Shown: piece by piece, positions 8,840 to 20,222 of the stretch | How positions within the stretch are numbered: position 1 is the stretch's first letter | How the letters are laid out: each line of letters starts with the position of its first letter | Origin: Ciceribacter sichuanensis | Lineage (GTDB): Bacteria > Pseudomonadota > Alphaproteobacteria > Rhizobiales > Rhizobiaceae | Reading direction: 5' to 3' | Length of the DNA stretch: 64,000 bases | Assembly (NCBI RefSeq): GCF_024055605.1 | Contig: NZ_JAMXLX010000002.1 | Coordinates: forward strand, 310,001 to 374,000 | Made by a program: the position numbers and the translations under genes | The notes under the pieces: model-generated | What the model saw: the letters and a program-made list of their open reading frames with translations, nothing else | What the model was told of the DNA's origin: nothing | Database searches by the model: none

Positions 8840-9365
8840 GTATTCGGGAACAACGGATTAAAATTTTCAACCGCAGGCCAAACCGCAGATCAACCCGAAC
8901 CAATATTCGGAAGTTAAAAACGTAATATTCGCCCTTTATTCTGATGTTTATCCTTCACCCAACATGTGAAGGGCCGTTTTCCCGCATATTCCCCGGCAAA
9001 TATGCTGGCAACAATTGGCAGATATGCTCTGCCTGTCCATCGACGGGGTTTATGGAGCAGCCTGCACCGCACGACGTTATCCCGGCACGGCTCCAAAGAT
9101 AAAAAAGCTGCGTTCCGGAATGGCTACTATCCGAAACACAGCTTTTTCAACTGAAGTCCAGGAAGCGTTGGCTGCCTGGTCTGGCAAGCACGAACAGTTG
9201 ACGGTCGAAAATGGGGTGACACGACCGCCTGCCAGTGCTGCCGGAACTTTCGCAAACTCTACAAGTAAACGGAAGTGACCGCGCTCACAAAAAACCGGTA
9301 CAATCGGCTTTTGGATCGATCATTTTTGGCACAATTATTCCGATCCCACAAAAATTTAAGGGTTA
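8840..9365. other. Gene-free AT-rich stretch with hairpins
   Basis: Between the cheW terminator and creA no convincing coding frame is seen. The short frames here lack ribosome sites; one frame starting ATG at 9120 and ending at 9278 is the best but is not supported. Two hairpins are present: CCTTCAC/GTGAAGG at 8951-8971, and a long stem at 9102-9147 (listed separately). The stretch could hold a small RNA and the creA downstream region. Confidence 0.5.
9102..9147. repeat. Long inverted repeat, terminator-like or small-RNA 3' end
   Basis: Bases 9102-9119 pair with 9130-9147 through about 16 of 18 positions (arms AAAAAGCTG.. and ..CAGCTTTTT, inner GTTCCGGA / TCCGAAAC), around a 10-base loop. 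The A and T ends make it read as a terminator on either strand. No gene recognised ends just before it on the plus strand, which raises the possibility that it closes an unannotated small RNA. Confidence 0.6.
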
Positions 9366-9854
9366 TCAGGGTTTACCCTTGGTCCACGTGACCGGCTCGT
9401 TGAACAGCGGCACCGTCGAGATCGCCATCTTGGCGGAGCCGTCGACGACCTGACGGGAGTGAATGAGATAGATCAGCGTGTCGTTGGCCTTGTCGTAGAT
9501 CCGGTTGACCACGAGCTGTTTCCAGATGAGCGACATGCCCTCGCGAAACACTTCCTCCCCCTCCTTCGAAAGATCGATGTCGCCGATCTCGATCGGCCCC
9601 GTCTGGCGGCATGCAATCGAGTTGTTGGAGGGATCCTCGAACCAGTTGCCCTTCGACAGACGGTCGATGATCGAGCGATCGAAATAGGTGACATGGCAGG
9701 TCACGCCCTTGATCTTGGGATCCGTAACCGCCTCCACGACGATATCGTTGCCGACCCAATCGACGCCGACCTTGCCAACCTCCTCGGCGGATGCGGGGGA
9801 AACAATCGCCGACAGCAGGATGCCGGCGGCAAGGACATTGGATCTAAGCGACAT
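9366..9854 (-). CDS. creA: CreA family periplasmic protein
   Basis: 162-residue protein of the CreA family, secreted via a signal peptide (MSLRSNVLAAGILLSAIVSPASA, cleavage near AEEV). Core matches: VGVDWVGNDIVVEAVTDPKIKGVTCHVTYFDRS, SIACRQTGPI and DTLIYLIHSRQVVDGSAKMAISTVPL. The two Cys in the mature part may form a disulfide. The function of CreA is not established. GGAGG sits 6 bases before the ATG at 9854; the much longer open frame to 10106 overlaps the exonuclease gene and is rejected. Confidence 0.9.
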   Translation of the reverse strand: MSLRSNVLAAGILLSAIVSPASAEEVGKVGVDWVGNDIVVEAVTDPKIKGVTCHVTYFDRSIIDRLSKGNWFEDPSNNSIACRQTGPIEIGDIDLSKEGEEVFREGMSLIWKQLVVNRIYDKANDTLIYLIHSRQVVDGSAKMAISTVPLFNEPVTWTKGKP

Positions 9855-9903
9855 GAAGACCTCCGGTAGTGTCACGCTACTGAGATAAGCGTGGCACACG
9901 GCC

Positions 9904-10554
9904 TTACAAGACGGAAGCGCCTTTCGTCTTGCGACGAACGGAACATGCCTCATAGCCACCGCGATAAAGCCGTCCCGGCGAAATACCGAGGCTTGCCGCC
10001 AGCTCCGGAATTCCATCCGCACGTTGCTGCCGGGCCATGGCGATGGAGGCAATAGCGCAGACATGGGCATCTTCCGCCGCGTTATGGTGTGAGAATGACA
10101 GGCCAAGATGAGCTGCCAGCACGTTCAGCCGATGCGATCCGAGTTCCGGCCACGCCCGCTGGGAGAGCTTGACGCTGCAGACATAGGAAAGCTCGGGATA
10201 GGGCAGCCGATAGGCATCGAGCGATGCCCGCCAGACGGAAAAGTCGAAGGCGGCATTATGCGCGATCATCATGGCGCCATCGAAATCGTCGGCGAACTCG
10301 TCCATGACCTCCGGAAACTCCCCGGCGTCTTCGACATCCTCGGGCCGAATGCCATGAATGGCGATATTGAACGAAGAAAACCGCATCGACTTCGGTCGGA
10401 TCAGCCGTTCCTCGACCCGCACCACCTTGCCATCCTCGATAAAGGCGAGCCCGACCGAACAGGCGCTGCCGCGCTCCTCATTGGCGGTCTCGAAATCGAT
10501 GGCAATGGCTTTCAAGGGATAGATCTCCCGGAATCGTTGAACCCGGATGGTCAT
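9904..10554 (-). CDS. 3'-5' exonuclease, DnaQ/DEDDh family
   Basis: 216-residue RNase T/DnaQ-type exonuclease. All three Exo motifs are visible: IAIDFETA (D20, E22), MIAHNAAFDFSVW, and HNAAEDAHVCA (His and Asp of Exo III). It removes nucleotides from 3' ends with two metal ions; whether the substrate is DNA or RNA cannot be told. It is too short and lacks the context to be the polymerase III epsilon subunit itself. The frame runs upstream to 10587 but the ATG at 10554 is the sensible start. It is 49 bases upstream of creA on the same strand. Confidence 0.88.
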   Translation of the reverse strand: MTIRVQRFREIYPLKAIAIDFETANEERGSACSVGLAFIEDGKVVRVEERLIRPKSMRFSSFNIAIHGIRPEDVEDAGEFPEVMDEFADDFDGAMMIAHNAAFDFSVWRASLDAYRLPYPELSYVCSVKLSQRAWPELGSHRLNVLAAHLGLSFSHHNAAEDAHVCAIASIAMARQQRADGIPELAASLGISPGRLYRGGYEACSVRRKTKGASVL

Positions 10555-10790
10555 AGAACCTGCAGACGCCGTGCGCAAACAGGACATTCGACCACCATTG
10601 CCACTGTTGGCTCCGCGTACAGCCTTATGTCGCCATCTTTATTGCCTTTTCGCCTCTCTCCCCCTGTACATCTACCTGTTTGCCGGATAGGAACGCCCTC
10701 AACGACGGACCGCTTCTGGCGGCCGATGGCGCACGAGCGCCCGACAGGCATCCAGCGAGATGCGCAACACCAGGTTCGAAAGACGATTCA

Positions 10791-12893
10791 ATGACAGAAT
10801 TTGACGGCATCGCGCCGCCGATCGCAGAGGCATTGTCGAAGCGCGGCTATGCCACCCTGACTCCGGTGCAGCAGGCCATGCTCGACCCCGAGCTTGCCGG
10901 CGCAGATGCGCTGGTTTCGGCCCAGACGGGTTCCGGCAAGACGGTCGCTTTCGGACTGGCTCTGGCCCCCACGCTGCTTGACGGCGAGACCCGCTTTGGC
11001 CGTGCCTCCGCCCCTCTGGCACTCGCCATTGCCCCTACGCGCGAACTGGCGCTGCAGGTCATGCGCGAGCTCGAATGGCTCTACGAGATGACCGGTGCGA
11101 CGATCGCCTCCTGCGTCGGCGGCATGGATATTCGCACGGAACGGCGCGCACTCGAGCGTGGCGCCCATATCGTCGTCGGCACGCCTGGCCGTCTGCGCGA
11201 CCACATCACCCGCAACGCGCTTGATCTCTCTAAAATCCGCGCCGTCGTGCTCGACGAAGCCGACGAGATGCTCGATCTCGGCTTCCGCGAGGATCTGGAG
11301 TTCATTCTCGAATCGGCACCGGATGAACGCCGCACGCTGATGTTCTCGGCAACCGTTCCTAAGTCGATCGCCGATCTCGCCCGTAACTACCAGCGCGACG
11401 CAAAACGCATTGCCACCGCGGGCGAAAGAAAGCAGCACGTCGATATCGACTACCGCGCGCTCATGGTCGTGCCGTCCGACAAGGAAAACGCGATCATTAA
11501 CGTCCTGCGTTACTACGAGGCGCGCAACGCCATCGTGTTCTGCTCGACCCGCGCCGCCGTCAACCACCTGACGTCCCGCCTGCACAATCGCGGCTTCTCC
11601 GTCGTCGCACTCTCCGGCGAACTCAGCCAGAACGAACGCACCCACGCGCTGCAGGCCATGCGCGACGGCCGCGCCCGCGTCTGCATCGCGACCGACGTCG
11701 CTGCACGCGGTATCGACCTGCCCGGCCTCGAACTGGTCATCCATGCCGACCTGCCGAGCAACCCGGAAACCCTTCTCCACCGCAGCGGCCGTACCGGCCG
11801 CGCCGGCAACAAGGGCGTGTCCGCCCTGATCGTTCCGATGAGCAATCGCCGCAAGGCAGAACGCCTGCTGGAAAACGCCAAGATTGCCGCGAACTGGGCC
11901 AAGCCGCCGTCAGCCGATGAAGTTACCCGCCGCGACGACGAACGCCTTCTCGGCGATCCGCTGTTCCTCGACAAGGTAAACGAAGACGAGAGCGGTGCCG
12001 TCGCTGAATTGCTCGAAAAGCACGGTGCCGAGCAGGTTGCAGCCGCCTTCGTCCGGCTCTATCGCAGCGGCCGCTCGGCACCGGAAGACCTGATCGACGT
12101 CACCGTCTCCCCGGAACGCAAGCGCCGCGAACGGGATGGCGATGACGCGTCGCGCCCCGCACATAGCGAATTGCGTCCGCGCGAAAACTTCGGCCCGAGC
12201 GTCTGGTTTTCGCTCTCGGTCGGCCGCCGGCAAAATGCCGAGCCGCGCTGGCTGATCCCCATGCTCTGCCGTCACGGCCAGATTTCCAAGGTCGATATTG
12301 GCGCCATCAAGATGCAGCCGGAAGAGACCTTCGTCGAACTCGCGGCGGGCAGCGCTGAACACTTCCTCGCAGCTCTCGGTCCCAACAAGACGATAGACCG
12401 CGGCATCACCGTGCAGCCGCTCGACGGCGTCCCGGATTTCAACGCCCCTCCGAAGGAGCGTCCTTTCCGCGAGAAGCGCGAATTCGGCGACAACAAACCC
12501 TATGGCGAAAAGCGCGACTTCGGTGACAAGAAGCCGTATGGCGACAAGAAACCCTACGGTGATAAGAAGCCTTACGGTGACAAGCCCGCCGGCAAGCGCC
12601 GCTTCGACGACGACATGGTGAAGGCCGACGCGGAAGTCTGGGGCGATGCACCTGCCCGCAAGCCTGAAGGTGACCGCGACTTCGGCAAGAAGCCTTTCAC
12701 GAAAAAGCCGAAGGCAGCCGGTGCTGGCGACAACCGTACCTGGGACAAGCCCGCAAAGGGCGACTGGGCTGGCAAGGAACGCGCCGGCAAGCCGGGCAAG
12801 CCCGGTGGCAAGTTCAACGACCGTGGTTTTGATAACCGCGGAGGCAGCGGCCCGGACGGCAAGCCGAAGAGGAAGAGCCGTCCCAACGGCTGA
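10791..12893 (+). CDS. DEAD-box ATP-dependent RNA helicase
   Basis: 700-residue RNA helicase of the DbpA/CsdA type that unwinds RNA in ribosome assembly or cold-shock RNA turnover. Domains in order: Q motif and Walker A AQTGSGKT (44-51), PTRELA, TPGR, LDEADEMLDLGF, SAT; second RecA domain with ARGIDLP and HRSGRTGRAG; a DbpA-type RNA-binding domain (about 465-560); then a basic Gly/Lys/Asp tail with tandem GDKKPY repeats. The start is at 10791, where the helicase N-terminus begins; in-frame codons back to 10680 show no similarity. Confidence 0.93.
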   Translation: MTEFDGIAPPIAEALSKRGYATLTPVQQAMLDPELAGADALVSAQTGSGKTVAFGLALAPTLLDGETRFGRASAPLALAIAPTRELALQVMRELEWLYEMTGATIASCVGGMDIRTERRALERGAHIVVGTPGRLRDHITRNALDLSKIRAVVLDEADEMLDLGFREDLEFILESAPDERRTLMFSATVPKSIADLARNYQRDAKRIATAGERKQHVDIDYRALMVVPSDKENAIINVLRYYEARNAIVFCSTRAAVNHLTSRLHNRGFSVVALSGELSQNERTHALQAMRDGRARVCIATDVAARGIDLPGLELVIHADLPSNPETLLHRSGRTGRAGNKGVSALIVPMSNRRKAERLLENAKIAANWAKPPSADEVTRRDDERLLGDPLFLDKVNEDESGAVAELLEKHGAEQVAAAFVRLYRSGRSAPEDLIDVTVSPERKRRERDGDDASRPAHSELRPRENFGPSVWFSLSVGRRQNAEPRWLIPMLCRHGQISKVDIGAIKMQPEETFVELAAGSAEHFLAALGPNKTIDRGITVQPLDGVPDFNAPPKERPFREKREFGDNKPYGEKRDFGDKKPYGDKKPYGDKKPYGDKPAGKRRFDDDMVKADAEVWGDAPARKPEGDRDFGKKPFTKKPKAAGAGDNRTWDKPAKGDWAGKERAGKPGKPGGKFNDRGFDNRGGSGPDGKPKRKSRPNG
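12486..12593 (+). repeat. Six tandem 18-base units in the helicase tail
   Basis: In frame, the units encode GDNKPY, GEKRDF, GDKKPY, GDKKPY, GDKKPY and GDKPAG. The middle three differ only at synonymous positions, which suggests copy number is variable but the peptide is kept by selection. Such basic low-complexity tails usually bind RNA. Confidence 0.85.
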
Positions 12894-13035
12894 GGACAGA
12901 AATTGGGGCATCTCAGGTGAAACAGATCATCGCCGATGCTCCAGCTCGTCACCTCCCGTTCCGCATGCAGAACCGTCAGGTTCTCTTGCTGATTCCGGAG
13001 AGAGAACCCGATAGGCCCGACCCTTTGCGTCGGGC

Positions 13036-14016
13036 TTACGCTGCCCTGCCTGCGGCAAACCTCAGATGCTCCAGCATGTGCGCTATGCCCTGACCAAGGT
13101 CGATGGACGGGGAAAGCCCGTAGTCGGACTGCAGTTCCGTATCGCCGCAGCGGAAGAAAACCCCTTCCGGCTTGTCGGAAAGGCCTGAAACTTTCGGCTC
13201 CCATCCAATCTGCCGAGCCACTTCCTTCGCCAGTGCAATGAACGAAGTGGCGACACCCGTCGACAGGTTGAGACTTGCCCCCGACGGCAGCCGGTCGACC
13301 GTTCGCCAGATAAAATCCACGCAATCCGAGATATGGATGAAGTCGCGGCACTGCCGGCCGGAGCCCCAGACGTACACTTCGTCCTGCCCCCTTTCGCCCA
13401 TCAGCCGCTTGCAGATCGCCGGAAAGGGATAGGCAAGGTCCTGATCCTCGCCGTAGCCGCTAAAGGGCCGGTAAGCGATGGCCCGCCCGCCATAGCGCTC
13501 CACATAGAGCTTCATCAGGAATTCACCGGTGAGCTTTGCCCAGCCATAGCTGAGATCGGGAACGCCGATATCGTTCTCAAAGGAGATCATGTCCTCGCTG
13601 AGGAGCTTATGTCCGCTCGGCCCCTGCAAGCCGATGGGATAGGCGGCACTTGAGCTGAAGAATACCACGCAGCCGGGCTTCGTTTCCGCCGCCCATTTCC
13701 ACATCTGCGCGTCGATGGAGAGATCTTCCGCAACGTAGAGGGTTTGCGTCTCCAGCATGACCCTTCCGCCCACCATGGCGGCAAGGTGATAGACATAGTC
13801 GAAACGCTCGGTGGAGCGGGCGAAATATTCGCGACAATCCTGATACACAAAGGTGAAGCGCCCTTTCGGTGGAACCATCCAGCGTTCAGGGCGGAGCGCT
13901 CCCGTGCCGGCAACGAGGGCGTCGACACAAACGACATCGAAGCCCTCTTCCAGAAGCCTGGCGCAGATATGCCTTCCAACGAAGCCGGCGCCGCCGGTCA
14001 CCAAAGCCCTTGCCAT
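13036..14016 (-). CDS. NAD-dependent epimerase/dehydratase (extended SDR)
   Basis: 326-residue nucleotide-sugar modifying enzyme. The Rossmann motif TGGAGFVGRHI is at the N-terminus, and the active-site Tyr/Lys pair is in LSYGWAKLTGE. The segment AYRPFSGYGEDQDLAYPFPAICKRL resembles GDP-fucose synthase and related epimerases. The start at 14016 has GGGGAG about 10 bases upstream. It lies 76 bases downstream of the glycosyltransferase gene on the same strand, so the pair probably makes or adds one sugar of a surface polysaccharide. The sugar is not predictable. Confidence 0.88.
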   Translation of the reverse strand: MARALVTGGAGFVGRHICARLLEEGFDVVCVDALVAGTGALRPERWMVPPKGRFTFVYQDCREYFARSTERFDYVYHLAAMVGGRVMLETQTLYVAEDLSIDAQMWKWAAETKPGCVVFFSSSAAYPIGLQGPSGHKLLSEDMISFENDIGVPDLSYGWAKLTGEFLMKLYVERYGGRAIAYRPFSGYGEDQDLAYPFPAICKRLMGERGQDEVYVWGSGRQCRDFIHISDCVDFIWRTVDRLPSGASLNLSTGVATSFIALAKEVARQIGWEPKVSGLSDKPEGVFFRCGDTELQSDYGLSPSIDLGQGIAHMLEHLRFAAGRAA

Positions 14017-14092
14017 ACTGTTGACACTCCCCGCAAACCCGTTCCCATCTTCAACCTCGGCCTGTCCCATGGACCGGCTGCGAAGCCATAGG

Positions 14093-15349
14093 CTAGTGAA
14101 TCAGCTGAACCTTTTCCGGCACGGAGCCGACCTCTGCTTCCTCCACGTCCGATGGCTTTGACCTTTGATAGATATCGGAGAGACGCCGGCTCCACTCGTA
14201 GCCGTCCGGCGCGATGCGCTTGCCATATTCATAAGCGCCTTCGCTGAGGCGTCGGACAGTTACAACGCTATCCATCATCGCCATCTTTTCGGCCAGCGAT
14301 GCGGCGTTGCCGCTCTCGAAGACGAGGCCGGCGCCATTGCCTGCTACCTCTTCGGCAATCAACGCATTGCTGCTGACGATCACCGGAATGCCGCTCATCA
14401 TTGCCTCCGCGGCCACCAGTCCATACGGTTCCGGCATGCGCGAGGGCATGAGGAAGAAGCGCGCTTCGCCAGCAATCCGCTGAACTTCGCTATCCTCCAG
14501 CCAGCCGGGCACGTAACAATTTGGCAGGGCGTCCCGCATTTCCTTGAGCAACGGTCCTTGACCGATCAGCGTGGCGGTGCGGCCGGTCATATTGAGAGCT
14601 TCGGCAAGCGTCCGCACGCCCTTCTCCCAGGTCATGCGACCGAGGAAAAGCGTCCGGTCGTTCTGCCAGGCCCTCACAGGTTCAGCGGTCAGTGGCTTGC
14701 AGGGCGTGCGCAACGTGCGGAAATGCTTGAGGCCAGCGCTGCGAAGATAGGGCTCCATGTTTTCATGGGCGAGAATGACCTCCACCCGGTTCCAGAATGT
14801 CTGCCCGGCAGAACGCTGCGTCAGCATCCGCCCGACACGCCACAGTTTGTGCATGTAGTTGCGCTTGTCGCAGTTGCTGCAAACACACGCTGTCGACATC
14901 GGTTGATAATTGCAGACGTCGCCTGTCCTGAAATTCAGGTAACCGCCATTCGGACAGTTGAGGAAGAAATCATGGGCAGTGATGATCACGCGGGCTCGGT
15001 GGCGGGCAAGAGCGTGAAAGATGGAGGGCGAGAGGATCTGCGACCAGCCGTGCACGTGAACTACGGTCTCCTCGTCGCCCTCGGCAAGCATATTGTCCAA
15101 CGCTTCGTAAGCACGGCGATTGTAGTTTCGGTCGATAACATCCCGAAGGCGAACACCATCACGCAAGGGCCGCTCTCCGAGAGAAGTCACCTTCGCTCCG
15201 GGAAAACGGGCGCGCACGCCCTCTCCATCGTCACCGACAAGGACCGAACAGTTCATCCCGGCCGCTATGCCAGCCTCGATACACTGCATCGCAACCTTGG
15301 TTGCGCCACCCAGAACAACTGACACATCGTTTACAACAAGAAGCCGCAT
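14093..15349 (-). CDS. Glycosyltransferase family 4 with cysteine cluster
   Basis: 418-residue GT-B fold glycosyltransferase. The N-terminal domain opens MRLLVVNDVSVVLGGATKVA; the C-terminal nucleotide-sugar domain has LFLGRMTWEKGV and MPSRMPEPYGLVAAEAMMSGIPVIV (the E-x7-E retaining GT4 motif). Between them is a cysteine cluster, C132, C146, C155, C157 and C160, spaced like a metal-binding knuckle. A TTG or GTG start up to 18 bases upstream cannot be excluded. It probably acts at the inner membrane in polysaccharide synthesis together with the adjacent epimerase. Confidence 0.88.
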   Translation of the reverse strand: MRLLVVNDVSVVLGGATKVAMQCIEAGIAAGMNCSVLVGDDGEGVRARFPGAKVTSLGERPLRDGVRLRDVIDRNYNRRAYEALDNMLAEGDEETVVHVHGWSQILSPSIFHALARHRARVIITAHDFFLNCPNGGYLNFRTGDVCNYQPMSTACVCSNCDKRNYMHKLWRVGRMLTQRSAGQTFWNRVEVILAHENMEPYLRSAGLKHFRTLRTPCKPLTAEPVRAWQNDRTLFLGRMTWEKGVRTLAEALNMTGRTATLIGQGPLLKEMRDALPNCYVPGWLEDSEVQRIAGEARFFLMPSRMPEPYGLVAAEAMMSGIPVIVSSNALIAEEVAGNGAGLVFESGNAASLAEKMAMMDSVVTVRRLSEGAYEYGKRIAPDGYEWSRRLSDIYQRSKPSDVEEAEVGSVPEKVQLIH

Positions 15350-15541
15350 ATCGCCGTGGTCCACCAATAAAGAACCAAACGACGGAGGGTGTGAAATACC
15401 CTCAGACTCCCCAGCCGGCCCATCGTTCTCAACGACAATTGACGTACATTTAAGGGTGGTAGTTCAATTTATCCTTTTGAGTTATTCCACTGGATATTCC
15501 GACTATACGCCCCGATTAAAAGAGCCAGCGGAATCAGCATT

Positions 15542-17716
<2,175 letters not shown>

Positions 17717-17765
17717 TTAAGAGCCTCCGGTATTAACCGAAATCGACAGAATGGAAAGCGGGCAC

Positions 17766-18584
17766 TCACCCTGCTGAGCGAAGCCCCTCTCCGAACTCCA
17801 GCCTCGCCGTCAAAGGCAGGTGGTCGGAGGCAATACGCGCAAGCGGCGTATCGTGAACCGCAAGCTCCGCGATGAGACCGGCACGGTTCGCCATGATCCT
17901 GTCGAGGGAGAGCATCGGCAGGCGGGCGGGGAAACTCGGGATAGGCGGAGGCAACGGGCCGAACACCGATTCGAGCCGCGTAAGCGCTGAACCCGGCCCG
18001 AGACGCCATTCGTTGAAATCCCCCATCAGTAGCGTCGGCCGCTCTTCCCGCGCCCCAATGATGTCGAGAATGACATCCGCCTGCTGCTTTCGCGCCCAGC
18101 GCAAAAGGCCGAGATGGGCTGCGATAACCCGAAGCCCCTCGCCCCGGGCAAGATCGATCTCGGCGACGAGCGCACCGCGCGGCTCAAGGCCCGGAAGCGC
18201 CACCTGATGGACGTCCCGCACCATACCCTCCTTGAACAACAGCACATTGCCGCGCCAGCCATGCGATTTCGGCTTGGCGAGTACCGGAACCGGCATCAGG
18301 CCGGTCTCCAGCCTGAGCCGCGGCAGATCGAGTAGCCCGGACTTTTCCCCGAAACGCTGGTCTGCCTCCTGCAGCGCGATCACATCTGGATCGATCTCGG
18401 AGATCACCTCAATGATACGTTCGGGATTGAAACGTCCATCGATACCAACGCATTTGTGGACATTGTAGGAGGCGACCACCAGCGATCCATCGCGTTGATC
18501 GAAAGGCCGGATCATGGACCGGTTGCGGCGATTCTTGATCGACGCGAGCATTGTCCTGGCGAGGTTGCCGTTGGTCTTCGTCAT
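17766..18584 (-). CDS. Endonuclease/exonuclease/phosphatase (EEP) family protein
   Basis: 272-residue metal-dependent hydrolase of the EEP superfamily. Motifs: VASYNVHKCVGIDGR, IALQEADQRFG (metal Glu), LRVIAAHLGL, MGDFNEWRLG (Asp, Asn) and IASDHLPLTARLEF (Asp-His pair at the C-terminus). No signal peptide is seen. Relatives act on DNA, inositol phosphates or phospholipids. Its place 118 bases downstream of cardiolipin synthase hints at a membrane-lipid or DNA repair role, but this is inference. Confidence 0.88.
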   Translation of the reverse strand: MTKTNGNLARTMLASIKNRRNRSMIRPFDQRDGSLVVASYNVHKCVGIDGRFNPERIIEVISEIDPDVIALQEADQRFGEKSGLLDLPRLRLETGLMPVPVLAKPKSHGWRGNVLLFKEGMVRDVHQVALPGLEPRGALVAEIDLARGEGLRVIAAHLGLLRWARKQQADVILDIIGAREERPTLLMGDFNEWRLGPGSALTRLESVFGPLPPPIPSFPARLPMLSLDRIMANRAGLIAELAVHDTPLARIASDHLPLTARLEFGEGLRSAG

Positions 18585-18702
18585 CGCGTTTCCATGCCAG
18601 TTGTAGAAGCATTTGTCTGAGTCGCAACGTACTGCGCCGCAGCAGAAATTTCATGGCAAACGCCGCATCCGCCGACGATTTTGCGGATATCATCGGCACC
18701 TG

Positions 18703-20151
18703 TCATAGATAGGGCGATCCCAGCCAGAAAATACGGTTGAGGAAGCGAACGGCGAAAGGCTGGGCCTGCAAGGCATCGAAGGACAGCGTCTCCGCATCGT
18801 CGAGTGCTGCATCGATCCGCGCATCGATCGCAGCCGCGAAATCCCGGTCGAAAACCTCCATGTCGATCTCGAAATTCAACCGCAGGGAGCGGGAATCGAA
18901 ATTGGAAGAACCGACGAACGACCACTGCCCATCGACCGTCAGAAGCTTCGAATGGTCGAACGGCCCCTGCGCACTGTAGATGCGGCAACCTTCTTTCAGG
19001 ATCTGCGCGAACTGTGATGTCATCGCGTGACTGACGATCGCGAGATTGTTCTGCGAGGGCACGACGATCTCGACCACCACACCGCGCCGCGCCGCCGTGA
19101 ACAGGGCGGCAAGCAGAATGTTGTCCGGCAGGAAATAAGGCGACATGATCCGGATGGACTTTTCCGCCACCGAAAACGCGCCCATCAGGATCTTGTGATT
19201 CGTTTCGATATTGCTGTCCGGACCGGAAACGATGGCTCGCGCAAAGGCCGGCCCACCCTGTACCCCGTCATCCACCGCCACCTGCCAGGCGATCCCCGTC
19301 AGTACCTCGCCAGTCTCGAAATGCAGGTCTTCCGCCGCAACCGCGAAGATATCGGCAACAACAGGTCCCGTGACCCTGAAATGCGTATCGCGCGCAGCAT
19401 GGTCCCCTTCAAAAGCAGCGCGTATATTCATGCCGCCCATGAAGGCGACCTTGCCATCGACCACCACGATCTTGCGGTGCGTGCGCAGGTTGGCATAGGG
19501 CAGTCGCATGCCGACGATGACCTTGCCATTGAAGGAAGCGGCGGGAACGCCGCGATCCTTCAGATAACCGATAATGCTCGGTACGCTGTATCGGGCGCCG
19601 ACGGCATCGACGAGAACCCGGACCTCCACGCCGCGTCCGATGGCTGCTGCAAGGCAATCCGCAACGCGTTTCCCCGTCGGATCACGGTCGAAAATATAGG
19701 TTTCGAGAATCACGCTGCGCTCGGCGGCATCGATCGCCGCGCAGATCGCTGCGTAGGTCTCGGTGCCTGTATGCAGGATCTCGATGCGGTTGCCGGAGAG
19801 AAGCGCATGATGGCCAACCGTATCACCGAGTGATTTCAGCGCCGCCATGCGGCTGCCGAACTCCTTGGCGATCGCCTCGCGCGGCACACCATATTCCGAG
19901 AGCCGCTTCCACAGTTCCTCGAAACGCCTGCTGCGCCGGGAGATCAGGGATTTGCGGCGCACGCGATTGATACCCGCGACGGCATAGATCAGGGCACCGA
20001 TCAACGGCGAGAGAACGATAATGCCGACCCAGCCGATCGCCGAGCGGACATCCCGTTTAGTCATCGCCGCGTGCACGGCTGCTACCGTTCCCATCACGAT
20101 GGAGAGAACGGCAAGGATTTCAGCCCAGTAGGTTGCAAAAAGGCCTGTCAT
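18703..20151 (-). CDS. cls: Cardiolipin synthase (phospholipase D family)
   Basis: 482-residue inner-membrane enzyme that condenses phosphatidylglycerol into cardiolipin. It has two N-terminal membrane helices (about 8-30 and 40-60), then two PLD catalytic motifs: HRKIVVVDGKVAFMGG from His225 and HSKLLTVDGQWSFVGSSNFD from His400. The ending GSPYL is typical of ClsA-like enzymes. It is 71 bases downstream of recN on the same strand. Function as a lipid synthase is well supported by the N-terminal helices and length. Confidence 0.92.
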   Translation of the reverse strand: MTGLFATYWAEILAVLSIVMGTVAAVHAAMTKRDVRSAIGWVGIIVLSPLIGALIYAVAGINRVRRKSLISRRSRRFEELWKRLSEYGVPREAIAKEFGSRMAALKSLGDTVGHHALLSGNRIEILHTGTETYAAICAAIDAAERSVILETYIFDRDPTGKRVADCLAAAIGRGVEVRVLVDAVGARYSVPSIIGYLKDRGVPAASFNGKVIVGMRLPYANLRTHRKIVVVDGKVAFMGGMNIRAAFEGDHAARDTHFRVTGPVVADIFAVAAEDLHFETGEVLTGIAWQVAVDDGVQGGPAFARAIVSGPDSNIETNHKILMGAFSVAEKSIRIMSPYFLPDNILLAALFTAARRGVVVEIVVPSQNNLAIVSHAMTSQFAQILKEGCRIYSAQGPFDHSKLLTVDGQWSFVGSSNFDSRSLRLNFEIDMEVFDRDFAAAIDARIDAALDDAETLSFDALQAQPFAVRFLNRIFWLGSPYL

Positions 20152-20222
20152 CGTGCCCCGAAGGAAACAGGTTTCGCCCCTAAAAGCAATCCGCGCCCCG
20201 GCAAAGACCGCGTTGAGAGCCG

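Noticed and set aside
9120..9278. 52-residue frame MATIRNTAFSTEVQEALAAW...
   Set aside because: No ribosome site, and its start lies within a strong hairpin; no family recognised.
13015..13035. GCCCGAC/GTCGGGC hairpin after the RNA helicase
   Set aside because: It could be a weak terminator but lacks a T tract and abuts the convergent gene; not listed as a feature.
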